DNA of 64,000 nucleotides from an uncultured Duodenibacillus sp. (GTDB lineage: Bacteria > Pseudomonadota > Gammaproteobacteria > Burkholderiales > Burkholderiaceae_F), in assembly GCA_944388865.1 (NCBI GenBank), contig CALXKM010000033.1, positions 62,001-126,000 of the forward strand, read 5' to 3'. The first letter of the stretch is position 1. Every line of letters starts with the position of its first letter. This document shows positions 1 to 10,137 of the stretch, piece by piece. Made by a program: the position numbers and the translations under genes. The notes under the pieces were generated by a model that was not told the origin of the DNA, searched no databases, and saw only the letters and a program-made list of their open reading frames with translations.

Positions 1-540
1 CTTGCAGGCGGCCCGGTGACGGTCACCGGTGTAGGCAAGGATTCTCTTCAGGGAGACATAGCCTTTGCCGATGTGCTCGAGCGCATGGGGGCAAGGGTTG
101 AAAAAACAGAAAATTCGATTACAGTGAGCCGCTCGCCCGAAGTTGCTCTTACAGGAATCGATGTGGACTGTACGATGATCCCGGATGCTGCGATGACTTT
201 TGTTCCGATGGCGCTTTCATGCACGGGAGCCGTGCGGCTTACCGGCATTGGATCCTGGCGCGTGAAGGAAACGGATCGGCTCAAGGCCATGGCATGCGAG
301 ATGCGCAAGTTTGGCGCCATTGTTAAAGAGGGCGAGGATTGGATTCTTGCTGCAAGACCGGTTGACGGTATTTGCAGCGCCGTGGTTGAGACTTACGATG
401 ATCATCGCATGGCAATGAGTCTGGCGCTGGCCGCAGCTTCAGGCGCAGAGGTTACTGTGCTTGATCCCGGCTGTACGGCCAAGACCTTTCCGACATATTT
501 TGAGCTTCTTGAGAGCTTATGCCGGCACGAGGGCGGATAG
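1..540 (+). CDS. aroA: 3-phosphoshikimate 1-carboxyvinyltransferase (EPSP synthase), C-terminal part
   Basis: This is the C-terminal 179 residues of EPSP synthase, which joins shikimate-3-phosphate and phosphoenolpyruvate in the cytoplasmic shikimate pathway. The reading frame is open from base 1, so the start lies outside the window. Family signatures visible are DSLQGDIAFADVLERMGA, the WRVKETDR motif, the YDDHRMAMS motif and a C-terminal AKTFPTYF. The usual protein is about 430 residues, so roughly the last 40% is present. It ends 177 bases before cmk, the usual neighbour order in beta- and gammaproteobacteria. The identification is secure; only the 5' end is missing. Confidence 0.95.
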   Translation, partial: LAGGPVTVTGVGKDSLQGDIAFADVLERMGARVEKTENSITVSRSPEVALTGIDVDCTMIPDAAMTFVPMALSCTGAVRLTGIGSWRVKETDRLKAMACEMRKFGAIVKEGEDWILAARPVDGICSAVVETYDDHRMAMSLALAAASGAEVTVLDPGCTAKTFPTYFELLESLCRHEGG

Positions 541-591
541 TAGGATTCGCAGAGCCACCGGCGCTCTTAAAGGCAAACTAAACGACGCGTG

Positions 592-639
592 CGTTTTTGC
601 AGGTTTTAGCCTCAAGAGGCTAACCTAGATGCAAAAGCG
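592..639 (+). other. Long hairpin in the aroA-cmk intergenic region
   Basis: Bases 592-601 pair with 630-639 (10 bp, one G-T wobble). An inner arm pairs 606-612 with 617-623 and 602-603 with 624-625 around a CAAG loop. No T-run follows, so it is not a standard intrinsic terminator. It may stabilise or process the aroA-cmk transcript, or separate the two genes. A Shine-Dalgarno-like AAAGGAGG at 659-666 follows with no start codon at a suitable distance. Confidence 0.5.
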
Positions 640-717
640 AGAGATCTATTTAACACACAAAGGAGGCGGCGCTAGCTCTCCGACGAGATTGCAGGAGTTT
701 TTTCGCGCCGAATTTTG

Positions 718-1377
718 ATGACGATTGATGTCATTGCTATTGATGGACCTACGGCAAGCGGCAAGGGAACCGTGGCCTCTTTGGTTGCTCAGCGTTTGGG
801 ATTTCATTATTTGGACAGCGGAGCGCTCTATCGGTTGTGCGCTTACGCGTGTCTCAAGCACGGCGTTGATCTTGCTGATGAGAAAGGTTGTGGGGCGGCA
901 GCAGCTGGTCTTGAACCGGTTTTTAAGGACGGCAGGATTTTTCTTGAAGGCGAAGACGTGACCGAAACGATTCGCCAGGAGGCCGTTGGAATTGCCGCCA
1001 GCAAGGTGGCGATGCTGCCTGCGGTGAGAGCTGCGCTTCTTGACGTGCAGCGTGCCGCACGCAAGGCTCCGGGACTCGTTGCTGATGGGCGAGACATGGC
1101 CAGTGTTGTTTTTCCCGATGCAAGGCTCAAGGTGTTTTTGACGGCAAGCGCTTCTGCGCGAGCGCAAAGACGCTATAAGCAGTTGATTGACAAAGGGATT
1201 TCTGCTAATCTACGCGACCTTACCCGAGATCTGACTCAGCGTGATGAGCGCGATCGTCAGAGGGCGGCAGCGCCGTGCATTCCTGCGCCTGATGCGCACT
1301 TGCTCGACAGCTCCGGCCTGACGATTGACGAGACCGTGGCAGCCGTGCTTGCATGGTGGAAGCGCCTTGCAGCATGA
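718..1377 (+). CDS. cmk: Cytidylate kinase
   Basis: Cytidylate kinase phosphorylates CMP and dCMP with ATP in pyrimidine salvage and nucleotide supply. The 219-residue product matches the family length. The P-loop GPTASGKGT is at residues 10-18, followed by LDSGALYR and the nucleotide-binding segment [13 protein letters not shown] near the middle. I chose ATG at 718; a TTG lies directly before it at 715. The nearest ribosome-binding sequence, AGGAG at 693-697, is 20 bases upstream, further than usual, so the exact start is a little uncertain. cmk sits directly before rpsA, as in many proteobacteria. Confidence 0.95.
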   Translation: MTIDVIAIDGPTASGKGTVASLVAQRLGFHYLDSGALYRLCAYACLKHGVDLADEKGCGAAAAGLEPVFKDGRIFLEGEDVTETIRQEAVGIAASKVAMLPAVRAALLDVQRAARKAPGLVADGRDMASVVFPDARLKVFLTASASARAQRRYKQLIDKGISANLRDLTRDLTQRDERDRQRAAAPCIPAPDAHLLDSSGLTIDETVAAVLAWWKRLAA

Positions 1378-1529
1378 CGCGCGTTTGGTTCGGGCGAGAA
1401 AAAAGCTTTTTAATCCTGCCGGCAGCCGGGACCGGTCAGGAGTTCAACCATCAAACACCACCCCTAAGCTGAAGCTCGTAAGTGCCGAAGCCCCCGGTCG
1501 GGTGAGAACTTTTAATTTTTAAATTTTTC

Positions 1530-3215
1530 ATGTCCAACACTACCAATACCGAATCTTTTGCCCAGCTCTTCGAGGAAAGCCTCGCCAAGCAGGAAATGCG
1601 TCAGGGTGAAGTGATCACCGCCGAAGTCGTTCGCGTCGACTACAACTTCGTGGTCGTCAACGCCGGCCTGAAGTCCGAAGCCTATGTGCCCATCGAAGAA
1701 TTCAAGGATGATCGCGGCGAAGTGACCGTGGCTCCCGGCGACTTTGTCTCCGTGGCAATCGAGTCGGTTGAAAACGGCTACGGCGACACTATTTTGTCGC
1801 GCGACAAGGCCAAGCGTCTGGCTGCCTGGGCTAACCTCGAGGCAGCTCTGGAAACGGGCGAACTCGTCACCGGCACCATCACCGGCAAGGTCAAGGGCGG
1901 CCTCACCGTCATGACCAACGGCATTCGCGCCTTCCTGCCGGGTTCCCTCGTGGATACCCGTCCGGTCAAGGACACCACGCCCTACGAAGGCAAGACGCTC
2001 GAATTCAAGGTCATCAAGCTCGACCGCAAGCGCAACAACGTTGTTGTGTCTCGCCGCGCCGTTGTCGAGGCCAGCATGGGCGAAGAACGCGCCAAGCTCC
2101 TCGAAACCCTCAAGGAAGGCGCTGTCGTCAAGGGCATCGTCAAGAACATCACCGACTATGGTGCGTTCGTTGATCTCGGCGGCATTGACGGCCTGCTGCA
2201 CATCACCGATCTGGCATGGCGCCGCGTGCGTCACCCGAGCGAGGTTGTGAGCGTTGGTCAGGAAATCGAAGCCAAGGTTCTCAAGTTCGATCAGGAAAAG
2301 TGCCGCGTCTCTCTGGGCCTCAAGCAGCTCGGCGAAGATCCCTGGATCGGCATTGCCCGTCGCTACCCGCAGGGCACCCGCATCTTCGGCAAGGTTACCA
2401 ACATCACCGACTACGGTGCTTTTGTTGAAATCGAAAGCGGCATCGAAGGTCTCGTGCACGTCTCCGAAATGGATTGGACCAACAAGAACGTTGATCCCAA
2501 GAAGGTCGTGCAGCTTGGCGACGAAGTCGAAGTTATGGTTCTTGACATTGACGAAGACCGCCGCCGCATCAGCCTCGGCATGAAGCAGTGCAGAGCCAAC
2601 CCGTGGCAGGAATTCAGCCAGAGCCACAAGAAGGGCGACAAGGTCAAGGGCCAGATCAAGTCGATCACCGATTTCGGCGTGTTCATCGGTTTGCCTGGCG
2701 GCATTGACGGCCTCGTGCACCTGTCTGACCTCTCCTGGAACGAACCGGGCGAGGAGGCTGTGCGCAAGTACAAGAAGGGCGACGAAGTCGAAGCTGTTGT
2801 TCTTGCCATCGACACCGATCGTGAACGCATCAGCCTGGGCATCAAGCAGCTCGGTGGCGATCCTTTCTCTGAATTTGCCGGCCGCCACGAAAAGGGCACC
2901 ATCGTCAAGGGCACCGTCAAGAGCGTTGACGCCAAGGGCGCCGTGATTGATCTCGGCGGCGACACCGAAGGCTATCTGCGTGCTTCCGAAATCTCGGCCG
3001 AGCGCGTTGAAGATGCTACGACCAAGCTCGCAGTGGGCGACACCGTTGAAGCTCAGATCATCAGCGTGGATCGCAAGAATCGTTCGATCCAGCTTTCGAT
3101 CAAGGCCAAGGATGCTGCAGAAGCTCGCGAAGCGCTCGATCGCGTCAACAGCGATGCTGCCAGCGGTACCACCAACCTCGGTGCTCTGCTCAAGGCTAAG
3201 CTCGAACAGAAGTAA
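1530..3215 (+). CDS. rpsA: 30S ribosomal protein S1
   Basis: S1 is the large RNA-binding protein of the 30S subunit that helps unfold and load mRNAs. The 561-residue product carries six S1/OB-fold repeats; repeats 3 to 5 are most regular, each with an ITDYGAFV- or ITDFGVFI-like strand and a GLVH or GLLH segment. The start at 1530 is preceded by an AT-rich stretch (TTTTTAATTTTTAAATTTTTC) and no clear Shine-Dalgarno. That agrees with the family's known reliance on leader structure and autoregulation by S1. It is followed 12 bases later by ihfB. Identification is unambiguous. Confidence 0.98.
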   Translation: MSNTTNTESFAQLFEESLAKQEMRQGEVITAEVVRVDYNFVVVNAGLKSEAYVPIEEFKDDRGEVTVAPGDFVSVAIESVENGYGDTILSRDKAKRLAAWANLEAALETGELVTGTITGKVKGGLTVMTNGIRAFLPGSLVDTRPVKDTTPYEGKTLEFKVIKLDRKRNNVVVSRRAVVEASMGEERAKLLETLKEGAVVKGIVKNITDYGAFVDLGGIDGLLHITDLAWRRVRHPSEVVSVGQEIEAKVLKFDQEKCRVSLGLKQLGEDPWIGIARRYPQGTRIFGKVTNITDYGAFVEIESGIEGLVHVSEMDWTNKNVDPKKVVQLGDEVEVMVLDIDEDRRRISLGMKQCRANPWQEFSQSHKKGDKVKGQIKSITDFGVFIGLPGGIDGLVHLSDLSWNEPGEEAVRKYKKGDEVEAVVLAIDTDRERISLGIKQLGGDPFSEFAGRHEKGTIVKGTVKSVDAKGAVIDLGGDTEGYLRASEISAERVEDATTKLAVGDTVEAQIISVDRKNRSIQLSIKAKDAAEAREALDRVNSDAASGTTNLGALLKAKLEQK

Positions 3216-3227
3216 TTTGGAGACTTC

Positions 3228-3539
3228 ATGCGAGCCCTGACTAAATCGGAACTGATCAGCCGTGTCTTCGAACGCCATCCGAGCCTCTCGAGTCGAGATG
3301 CCGACATGGCCGTCAACGAAGTTCTGCGAGCCATGGTCAGCGCCATGAGTCACGGCGTGAGAGTGGAAATTCGCGGGTTCGGGAGCTTCTCATTGAAGTA
3401 CCGTGAAGCCCGCGAAGGCCGCAATCCGCGTACAGGCGAGCCGGTAATGGTTCCAGCAAAGTACGTTCCGCACTTTAGAGCCGGCAAGGAAATCCGCGAT
3501 CAACTCAATGATCCGATTGAAAATAGCGCTGCCGGTTAG
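3228..3539 (+). CDS. ihfB: Integration host factor subunit beta
   Basis: The beta subunit of IHF, a DNA-bending nucleoid protein that works as a heterodimer with IhfA. The 103-residue product has the IHF/HU fold: MRALTKSELISRV at the start, then VEIRGFGSFS, and the DNA-contacting arm GRNPRTGEPVMVP, ending with FRAGKEIRDQLN. GGAGA at about 3219 precedes the ATG. It follows rpsA closely and is probably cotranscribed. The transcript should stop at the terminator at 3593-3622. The lapAB genes often found next in related genomes are absent; an IS lies there instead. Confidence 0.96.
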   Translation: MRALTKSELISRVFERHPSLSSRDADMAVNEVLRAMVSAMSHGVRVEIRGFGSFSLKYREAREGRNPRTGEPVMVPAKYVPHFRAGKEIRDQLNDPIENSAAG

Positions 3540-3562
3540 GCTGTGAGCCGAACCAGTATTGT

Positions 3563-3622
3563 TGCGCCTGACTCCAAGGCACTTTAATTTCGAAACCCGA
3601 CCTTTTGCGAGGCCGGGTTTTT
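3563..3622 (+). repeat. Left copy of 60-bp direct repeat flanking the IS
   Basis: These 60 bases recur exactly at 5619-5678, immediately outside the two ends of the IS at 3623-5618. The base after each copy is also C, which on the left is the first base of the IS. The repeat includes the whole ihfB terminator. Its position fits a long target-site duplication, which is a documented habit of IS1634-type elements. Confidence 0.85.
3593..3622 (+). terminator. Intrinsic terminator of ihfB
   Basis: AAACCCG at 3593-3599 pairs with CGGGTTT at 3614-3620, with an inner CC/GG extension after one mismatch. The 3' arm runs into a five-T tract. It lies 54 bases after the ihfB stop codon and is the expected end of the rpsA-ihfB transcript. 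Confidence 0.8.
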
Positions 3623-5618
3623 CCCGACTTTTTCACATGAAAATTGACTGATCCCTTGCTGGCCAAGGCTTTGCAGGGGATTTATTTTTCATCTAGCGTA
3701 GCCACTATGTAGCACAATATGATATAATGCACTTGTCAGATTTCCGGATCCTGTCATGTCGCGCAACGTCAGCATCATTTCCTGCAAAGGTTACAAATAC
3801 ATCCGCGTCTGCGAGAGTTACCGCAACGCTCAAGGACAACCGCGCTCCAAAGTCATTGAAAATCATGGGCGACTGGATGCGGCTTTGGCCAAAGATCCTG
3901 ACTATGTTGTCAAACTCAAAGAACGAGTCGCCCGAGAAAATGAGGCGGCTCGAGCAGCCCGATTCAAAGCTCTCGAAGACGATGCGCAAACCCGCATTCG
4001 TCGTCTGCAGAAAACCGCCGGCGGCGAGCCCGATTACAGCTGCGTCAAGCCGCTCAATATCGGCGCAGCCTTAATTCGCCAGGTTTGGAAGGATCTGGCT
4101 TTGCCGCAGGTGTTTCGTTATCTGCAAAGCAAGTCAAAGATTGAATACTCCTACGACAAAGCGGCTTTTCTCTTATCTTCCGAGCGCATTCTTCATCCGG
4201 GCAGCAAGCGCAACACCTTTTACGGGCGTGACAGAAGCATTGTTCCGTTTGATGAGATCTCCGACATCAATGTCATCTATCGCGTTCTCGATCGCTTGTC
4301 TCAAGACAAGGCCAACATCGTCCGTCACCTCAATCGAGAAATCAACAAGCGGCTCAATCGAACCGTTACCGCCGCGTTTTACGATGTCACCACCTATGCC
4401 TTTGAGAGCCGCAACGCCGACGAGCTTCGCAATTTCGGATTGAGCAAGGATCACAAGGTCAACGAAGTACAGGTCGTTCTCGGATTGGTCATGGACGAGT
4501 ACGGCATTCCCATTGATTACGACTTGTTTGAGGGAAGCACATCGGAGTTCGGAACGATGCTGCCGATGATTAAACGCATTCGGCACGACTATGACCTTAA
4601 GAAGTTGGTTGTGGTGGCAGACAGAGGACTGAATTCCAACGAAAATTTGCAGCAGCTCAGAGACCTGCAATGTGATTTTGTAATAGCCCAGAAAATCAAG
4701 AACTGTGCCGAGGAACAACAGGCAATCGTTCTTGACAGTGCTAATTGGCAGTCTGTGCTGACCGATGATGACGGCGTTGTCATCAGCTACAAGACGCTGG
4801 ACGTGAAAAAGGAAATCTACGAAACAAAGATCAGTCCCAAAACCGGCCGCAAATACAAAGTTGGCAAGCCCATTGATGAACTCGACGTTCGCTGGATTGT
4901 TTCATATTCCCGGTCTCGGGCAAAAAAGGACAACAGCGACATTGACAGGGCTGTGGAGAAGGCACAAAAGGCGCTGGCAAACGGAACAAATTTACTCAAA
5001 GCACGCGGTTATCGAAGCTTGATCGATATTCCCAAAGGCGAAGGCACGCCCAAACTTGATCTTGAGAAAATTGCCGAAGCACGCAAATGGGCCGGTTACT
5101 ACGCCGTATGCACCAATCTCAAGACTCAGAGCTCGCAGGATGTGATGGCGATATACCGCAATCTGTGGAGAATCGAAGACTGCTTCCGGGTGAGCAAATC
5201 GATGCTTGAGACGAGGCCCTGCTTTGTGTGGACGCCGGAGCATATCCGAGGCCACTTCATGAGCTGCTACATCAGTCTCGTACTCGAGAAATACATGGTT
5301 CACGTGCTGCAGAGCCATTCGAAGGATTTCACGGCTGAAAAGATCTGCCGTGCGATGCGCACAGCAATCGTCGTTTACGACGATGATGTGCAGTATCCGC
5401 AGTATCAAAGAGCCTATGAAGCCGAAAGCGGTTTTGACGAAATGCTCCGTATCTTTGGTTTAGAACCTCCGCTGAGGCGCGAAGACAAGCGTTCCCTCTC
5501 TAAGAAACTTCGCTTGAAGGAAATTTCAGCCGGGTAGTGCTACGCAAAATGAAATCTGAAATCCGGTTTTTACCAATAACGGCAAGGGGTTTCAGAATTT
5601 CATGCTGATAAAGACGGG
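3623..5618 (+). mobile_element. IS1634-like insertion sequence, intact (1996 bp)
   Basis: The ends form an imperfect inverted repeat: the left begins CCCGACTTTTTCACATGAAA and the right, read on the opposite strand, begins CCCGTCTTTATCAGCATGAA. A second matching patch lies further in (GCGTAGCCACTA left, GCGTAGCACTA right). The element carries one transposase gene of 593 codons and no passenger gene. Perfect 60-bp direct repeats lie outside both ends. The undamaged frame and identical repeats suggest a recent insertion. The exact ends are set from the inverted repeat; one base of ambiguity exists because a C follows both repeat copies. Confidence 0.85.
3756..5537 (+). CDS. IS1634-family DDE transposase
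   Basis: Transposase of the DDE (DDE_Tnp_1 / IS4-like superfamily) type with IS1634 character. The 593-residue protein has a family N-terminus (VSIISCKGYKYIRVCESYR) and candidate catalytic residues D210 (AAFYDVTTYAFES), D289 (VVVADRGLNS) and E474 (WRIEDCFRVSKSMLE). It ends in a basic tail. A good -10-like TATAAT lies at 3723-3728, but no convincing -35 was seen. The frame is intact, so the element may be active. Codon choice is more A/T-tolerant than in neighbouring rpsA, as expected for a mobile gene. Confidence 0.93.
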   Translation: MSRNVSIISCKGYKYIRVCESYRNAQGQPRSKVIENHGRLDAALAKDPDYVVKLKERVARENEAARAARFKALEDDAQTRIRRLQKTAGGEPDYSCVKPLNIGAALIRQVWKDLALPQVFRYLQSKSKIEYSYDKAAFLLSSERILHPGSKRNTFYGRDRSIVPFDEISDINVIYRVLDRLSQDKANIVRHLNREINKRLNRTVTAAFYDVTTYAFESRNADELRNFGLSKDHKVNEVQVVLGLVMDEYGIPIDYDLFEGSTSEFGTMLPMIKRIRHDYDLKKLVVVADRGLNSNENLQQLRDLQCDFVIAQKIKNCAEEQQAIVLDSANWQSVLTDDDGVVISYKTLDVKKEIYETKISPKTGRKYKVGKPIDELDVRWIVSYSRSRAKKDNSDIDRAVEKAQKALANGTNLLKARGYRSLIDIPKGEGTPKLDLEKIAEARKWAGYYAVCTNLKTQSSQDVMAIYRNLWRIEDCFRVSKSMLETRPCFVWTPEHIRGHFMSCYISLVLEKYMVHVLQSHSKDFTAEKICRAMRTAIVVYDDDVQYPQYQRAYEAESGFDEMLRIFGLEPPLRREDKRSLSKKLRLKEISAG

Positions 5619-5678
5619 TGCGCCTGACTCCAAGGCACTTTAATTTCGAAACCCGACCTTTTGCGAGGCCGGGTTTTT
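5619..5678 (+). repeat. Right copy of 60-bp direct repeat flanking the IS
   Basis: Exact repeat of 3563-3622. It contains a second full copy of the ihfB terminator, which now lies downstream of the transposase gene and upstream of fimV. Confidence 0.85.
5649..5678 (+). terminator. Duplicated ihfB terminator downstream of the IS
   Basis: Identical to the hairpin and T-tract at 3593-3622, carried by the right direct repeat. It should stop transcripts leaving the IS before fimV, so the insertion left both neighbouring transcription units insulated. Confidence 0.75.
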
Positions 5679-5837
5679 CTATGCAGAAAACTCGTTTGGC
5701 TCAAGCCAAACAGGTTGCGGAGTCTACGGTACAATCAGCAAAATCAGCATGCGCGGCCAGACTTCTTCTGAGCCTGGTGAAAATTCTCGTCAGCATGTAG
5801 TCTGAACTGCTTATCGATTCATAGAAAAGAAATCAAA

Positions 5838-7865
5838 ATGATGCGAAAGACGTTTCTTGCGGCTGCCTTGGTGTCGGCCTTTGGCGCAGCTTCTGCTGCG
5901 GAATTGGGAGCCCTGACGGTCTATTCAAATGTTGGTGAACCGCTTGAGGCCAAGCTTGAGGTTCGAGATGTCAATCCCAAGGTTGAGCCGCTTTTGGTGC
6001 GGCTTGCTCCCTCTTCGGTCTATCAGCGCGTCGGCAAGGCCTCCAAGGTCAATACACGCGATCTGACGCTTGAGCTTGAAAGCAAGTCGCCCTATGTCGT
6101 GCGCATCAATGGAAAGAATCCGATCAGCGCTAAGGAATTTCCGCTCATCGTAGAGCTCTCCGAGGCCGGACGCATTTCCGCCAAGCTCTACACGGTGCAG
6201 CTCAGAGAAGGAACGTCCGCAGCCAAGACCGATTCGGCTTCGAGTGACCGCACAGCGCAGGCTGTTCAGAAGGCGGGTACTGTTCCGTCGGCTTCCGGTG
6301 CAGTGCCTTCTGCCGCAGCAGTTCCTGCAGCGGCCTCCGTACCTTCCGTTTCGCAAAAGTCGGTCACATCAAGAAGCGTCGAACGCGTTGATGCAAGTAC
6401 GCCTGCAGCGCCGCGCACGGCTTCTGCCGCGCCTGCCGCAAATAGACAGGTTCCGGCTGCCTCGGCTTCGGCGGCTTCGGCCGAGGCCGCAGCTCAGCGA
6501 GAACTTGAAAAGGTGCGTGCCGCTTCTGCCGCCAAACATCAGTCTGCTCCCCTTGCATCTGCCCAAACCTCAAAATCTTCCGGCAGCGTCACGCTTCCGC
6601 TTGATCCTGCCGACTACAACCTTGACGAGCCCTTTGAAGTTCGTCAGGGCATGACGATGTGGTCTATTGCCAAGCTCTACAAGCCGCGTTATCCGCAGGC
6701 TACGATGGATCAGCTGCTTGTGGCTTTTGTGCGCGACAATCCCCGTGCCTATGACGCGGGACGCGTCAACGGCGTCAAGGTCGGCGCCACGCTTCGTGCT
6801 CCCAAGGCTTCAACCGTAGAAAAAATTCCGGTCGACGACGCCTGGGCGCTGGTGCGCGTCAATCCCAATGCCAACGCGACCAAGGCGCCGGCAGGCCGCG
6901 ACTTGAAGCGTGCCCGTATGCAGATTAAAAAGCAGGCGCCAGCACTTGTTGCTCAGGTTAATGCCCGCATGGAGCGCGAAGCAAAGTCTGCGCAGGAGCG
7001 CCGCGAAGCCAAGCTTGCAGCGGAACGCGAGCGTCAGGAGCGTTTGGCTGCGCAAAAGAAGGCTGAAGAAGAAAGGGCAGCCGTTGCTGCCGCTGCTGCG
7101 GCTTCCTCGAGCGCGGCAATACCCTCCCAAACGTCAGCAGAGACGCCTGCAGCAGCCGATCCGCTTGCGCAGACGATTGCTGCAACTTCGAGCGCGCCTG
7201 CCGCGCAAGATTCGTCCGTTCAATCGCAGCAGCCCGTCGAGAGTTCGGCTGCTGTCGAGGAAAAAAACGAACAGCCCTCAGAGCCTGCTCCAGAGCAGGA
7301 AGCCCCAGCTCAGCCTGAGCAGGCTGAGGAAGAGTCTTCAAACGGCATGCTGATCGGCATCATCATTGCGCTGCTTGCTGTGGTGGGCGCTGCCGTGGTT
7401 TTCCTCAAAGTCCGCAATCGCCGTTTGCGCGACGAGGCTGCTTTGCGCACTGTGCGCTTTATGCGATCGGAGCCATCAAGCGATGAGCAGATCAAGGGAT
7501 CGGCTCAAATGGTGCAAAACCGCATGGAAGCCGATCGCGCTGCTGCACGTGGATTTAATCGTCCCGCAGCAGAGAAGCCTTTGACGCAGCCTCAGGCCCC
7601 TCAGGAGCCTAGCTTTGTTTCTGCGAACGCTGCTCCTAGATCCGATTCAGCGTTGAATGTAGCTGCGGCCTATGTGGCCGACGATGAGACAGCTCCCGTG
7701 CCAGACGTCCTCGACGTTAAGCTCACCAATGCGCGCAACTACATTGATGTTGGAGCATACGATCAGGCCATGCGTCTTCTCAACGAAGTCGATCTCGCGG
7801 GCAACCCATCGCAGAAGGCTCAGGCCCGTACGCTCATCGAACAGATTCGCGCTCAGCGCGGTTGA
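5838..7865 (+). CDS. fimV: FimV-family peptidoglycan-binding inner-membrane protein
   Basis: FimV/HubP-type polar scaffold protein, in other species linked to type IV pilus assembly and polar organisation. The 675-residue product has a signal peptide (cleavage near ASAAE), the conserved FimV N-terminal region (LGALTVYSNVGEPLEAKLEV), a LysM-like segment at about 264-325 (VRQGMTMWSIAKLY), long Ala/Ser/Gln/Glu-rich linkers, one transmembrane helix at about 503-525, and the short C-terminal FimV helical repeat at about 627-675 (NARNYIDVGAYDQAMRLLNE). The start may be either of two adjacent ATGs (5838 or 5841). truA follows 15 bases later, as in other betaproteobacteria. The middle is low complexity, so function rests on the two terminal domains. 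Confidence 0.9.
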   Translation: MMRKTFLAAALVSAFGAASAAELGALTVYSNVGEPLEAKLEVRDVNPKVEPLLVRLAPSSVYQRVGKASKVNTRDLTLELESKSPYVVRINGKNPISAKEFPLIVELSEAGRISAKLYTVQLREGTSAAKTDSASSDRTAQAVQKAGTVPSASGAVPSAAAVPAAASVPSVSQKSVTSRSVERVDASTPAAPRTASAAPAANRQVPAASASAASAEAAAQRELEKVRAASAAKHQSAPLASAQTSKSSGSVTLPLDPADYNLDEPFEVRQGMTMWSIAKLYKPRYPQATMDQLLVAFVRDNPRAYDAGRVNGVKVGATLRAPKASTVEKIPVDDAWALVRVNPNANATKAPAGRDLKRARMQIKKQAPALVAQVNARMEREAKSAQERREAKLAAERERQERLAAQKKAEEERAAVAAAAAASSSAAIPSQTSAETPAAADPLAQTIAATSSAPAAQDSSVQSQQPVESSAAVEEKNEQPSEPAPEQEAPAQPEQAEEESSNGMLIGIIIALLAVVGAAVVFLKVRNRRLRDEAALRTVRFMRSEPSSDEQIKGSAQMVQNRMEADRAAARGFNRPAAEKPLTQPQAPQEPSFVSANAAPRSDSALNVAAAYVADDETAPVPDVLDVKLTNARNYIDVGAYDQAMRLLNEVDLAGNPSQKAQARTLIEQIRAQRG

Positions 7866-7880
7866 TGCAGCATTCTTTGC

Positions 7881-8708
7881 ATGAGCCAAACGGTTTCTTT
7901 TGCAACGGCGCAGAATAATTTCTGCGCCGTTGCCTTGGGAGTGGAATACAACGGACTGCGCTATTGCGGCTGGCAGACGCAGCCTGATCAGCCGACGGTG
8001 CAGGATGCGCTGGAGCTTGCACTTAAAAAGTTCATCACCAAGCCTGTAGCCACTATCTGCGCGGGCCGCACCGACGCTGGCGTGCACGGAACGGGACAGG
8101 TTGTGAGCATTGCCGTTGATTGCGTGCGCTCCGAGTCTTCTTGGGTGCGCGGCGTCAACACGTTCCTGCCTGAGGACATCGCTGTGCGCTGGGCAAAGGT
8201 TGTTCCTGAAGATTTTTCTGCACGCTTTGATGCGCTCTCGCGCACCTACGAGTACTGGATCTGCAATGACCGTGTTCGTTCGCCTGTGATGGCCGGACGC
8301 ACCGGCTGGGTCTGGAGACCATGCGATGAGAAAATCATGCACAAAGAGGCCCAGTGTCTGGTAGGCGAACATGATTTTTCCAGTTTTCGTGCCTCTGAGT
8401 GTCAAGCAGCTACCCCTGTGCGTACGATTCACAGTCTGAGGGTTCGCCGCTTCGGACGGCTCATAGGCATTGAAATCAAAGCCAATGCCTTTTTGCAGCA
8501 CATGGTGCGCAACATCGTAGGCTCGCTCGTTTACGTCGGCATCGGTCGTGAAAAGCCGGGCTGGCTCAAGAATGTGCTTGAGGCGAGGGAGCGTGCGGCG
8601 GCTGCCCCCACGTTTGATCCCAACGGGCTTTATCTTGTGGGTGTTGAGTATCCCGCAGAACTCGGGCTGCCTGCGCGGGGCGCTTCTCCTTTTTTTGCCA
8701 TTGATTGA
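7881..8708 (+). CDS. truA: tRNA pseudouridine(38-40) synthase
   Basis: TruA isomerises uridines 38-40 in the anticodon arm of tRNAs. The 275-residue protein has the catalytic aspartate D65 in GRTDAGVHG, the early motif GVEYNGLRYCGWQTQ, and the C-terminal segment NAFLQHMVRNIVGSLVYVG. Its size is typical. It starts 15 bases after fimV and is probably read from the same transcript, although no strong ribosome-binding site precedes the ATG. The trpF-trpB-trpA genes that often follow in this lineage are absent here. Confidence 0.96.
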   Translation: MSQTVSFATAQNNFCAVALGVEYNGLRYCGWQTQPDQPTVQDALELALKKFITKPVATICAGRTDAGVHGTGQVVSIAVDCVRSESSWVRGVNTFLPEDIAVRWAKVVPEDFSARFDALSRTYEYWICNDRVRSPVMAGRTGWVWRPCDEKIMHKEAQCLVGEHDFSSFRASECQAATPVRTIHSLRVRRFGRLIGIEIKANAFLQHMVRNIVGSLVYVGIGREKPGWLKNVLEARERAAAAPTFDPNGLYLVGVEYPAELGLPARGASPFFAID

Positions 8709-8835
8709 GCCTGCGGCAGTGCGCGGCGCCATGTCGGTTTTCGATTGTTCATTCCTATTGATGCAGTAGAAAGAAAAATTTTTCTGCAACCAAATTTTTC
8801 CTCGTACAAGGCTGCATGCTTGAGGCTTCCTATAA

Positions 8836-9897
<1,062 letters not shown>

Positions 9898-10137
9898 GCG
9901 CAAGCCGGGCGAGCTTTGTTTGCATGCCTTGCGGATCGCTACAATTTGGCTGCGCCCTGCGTGGCAGGCTAGAGACAAAAGGACGCCTTGCTCTTGCTCG
10001 GTTCGAGCAAGATGCGGTGCGTCTTTTGTCCACAGAAATGATTTCGGGGCGACTTGATCAATCTTGTCCAGAGAACGTTTTTTGGAGGCGGCGCTTTTTT
10101 CTTTGCATAAGGCAGAGATGTCGAGCGCCAATTTTTT

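Noticed and set aside
1512-3353. Long open frame (613 codons) antisense to rpsA
   Set aside because: It mirrors rpsA codon usage on the opposite strand and its product is a low-complexity shadow with no family signature; rpsA is certain.
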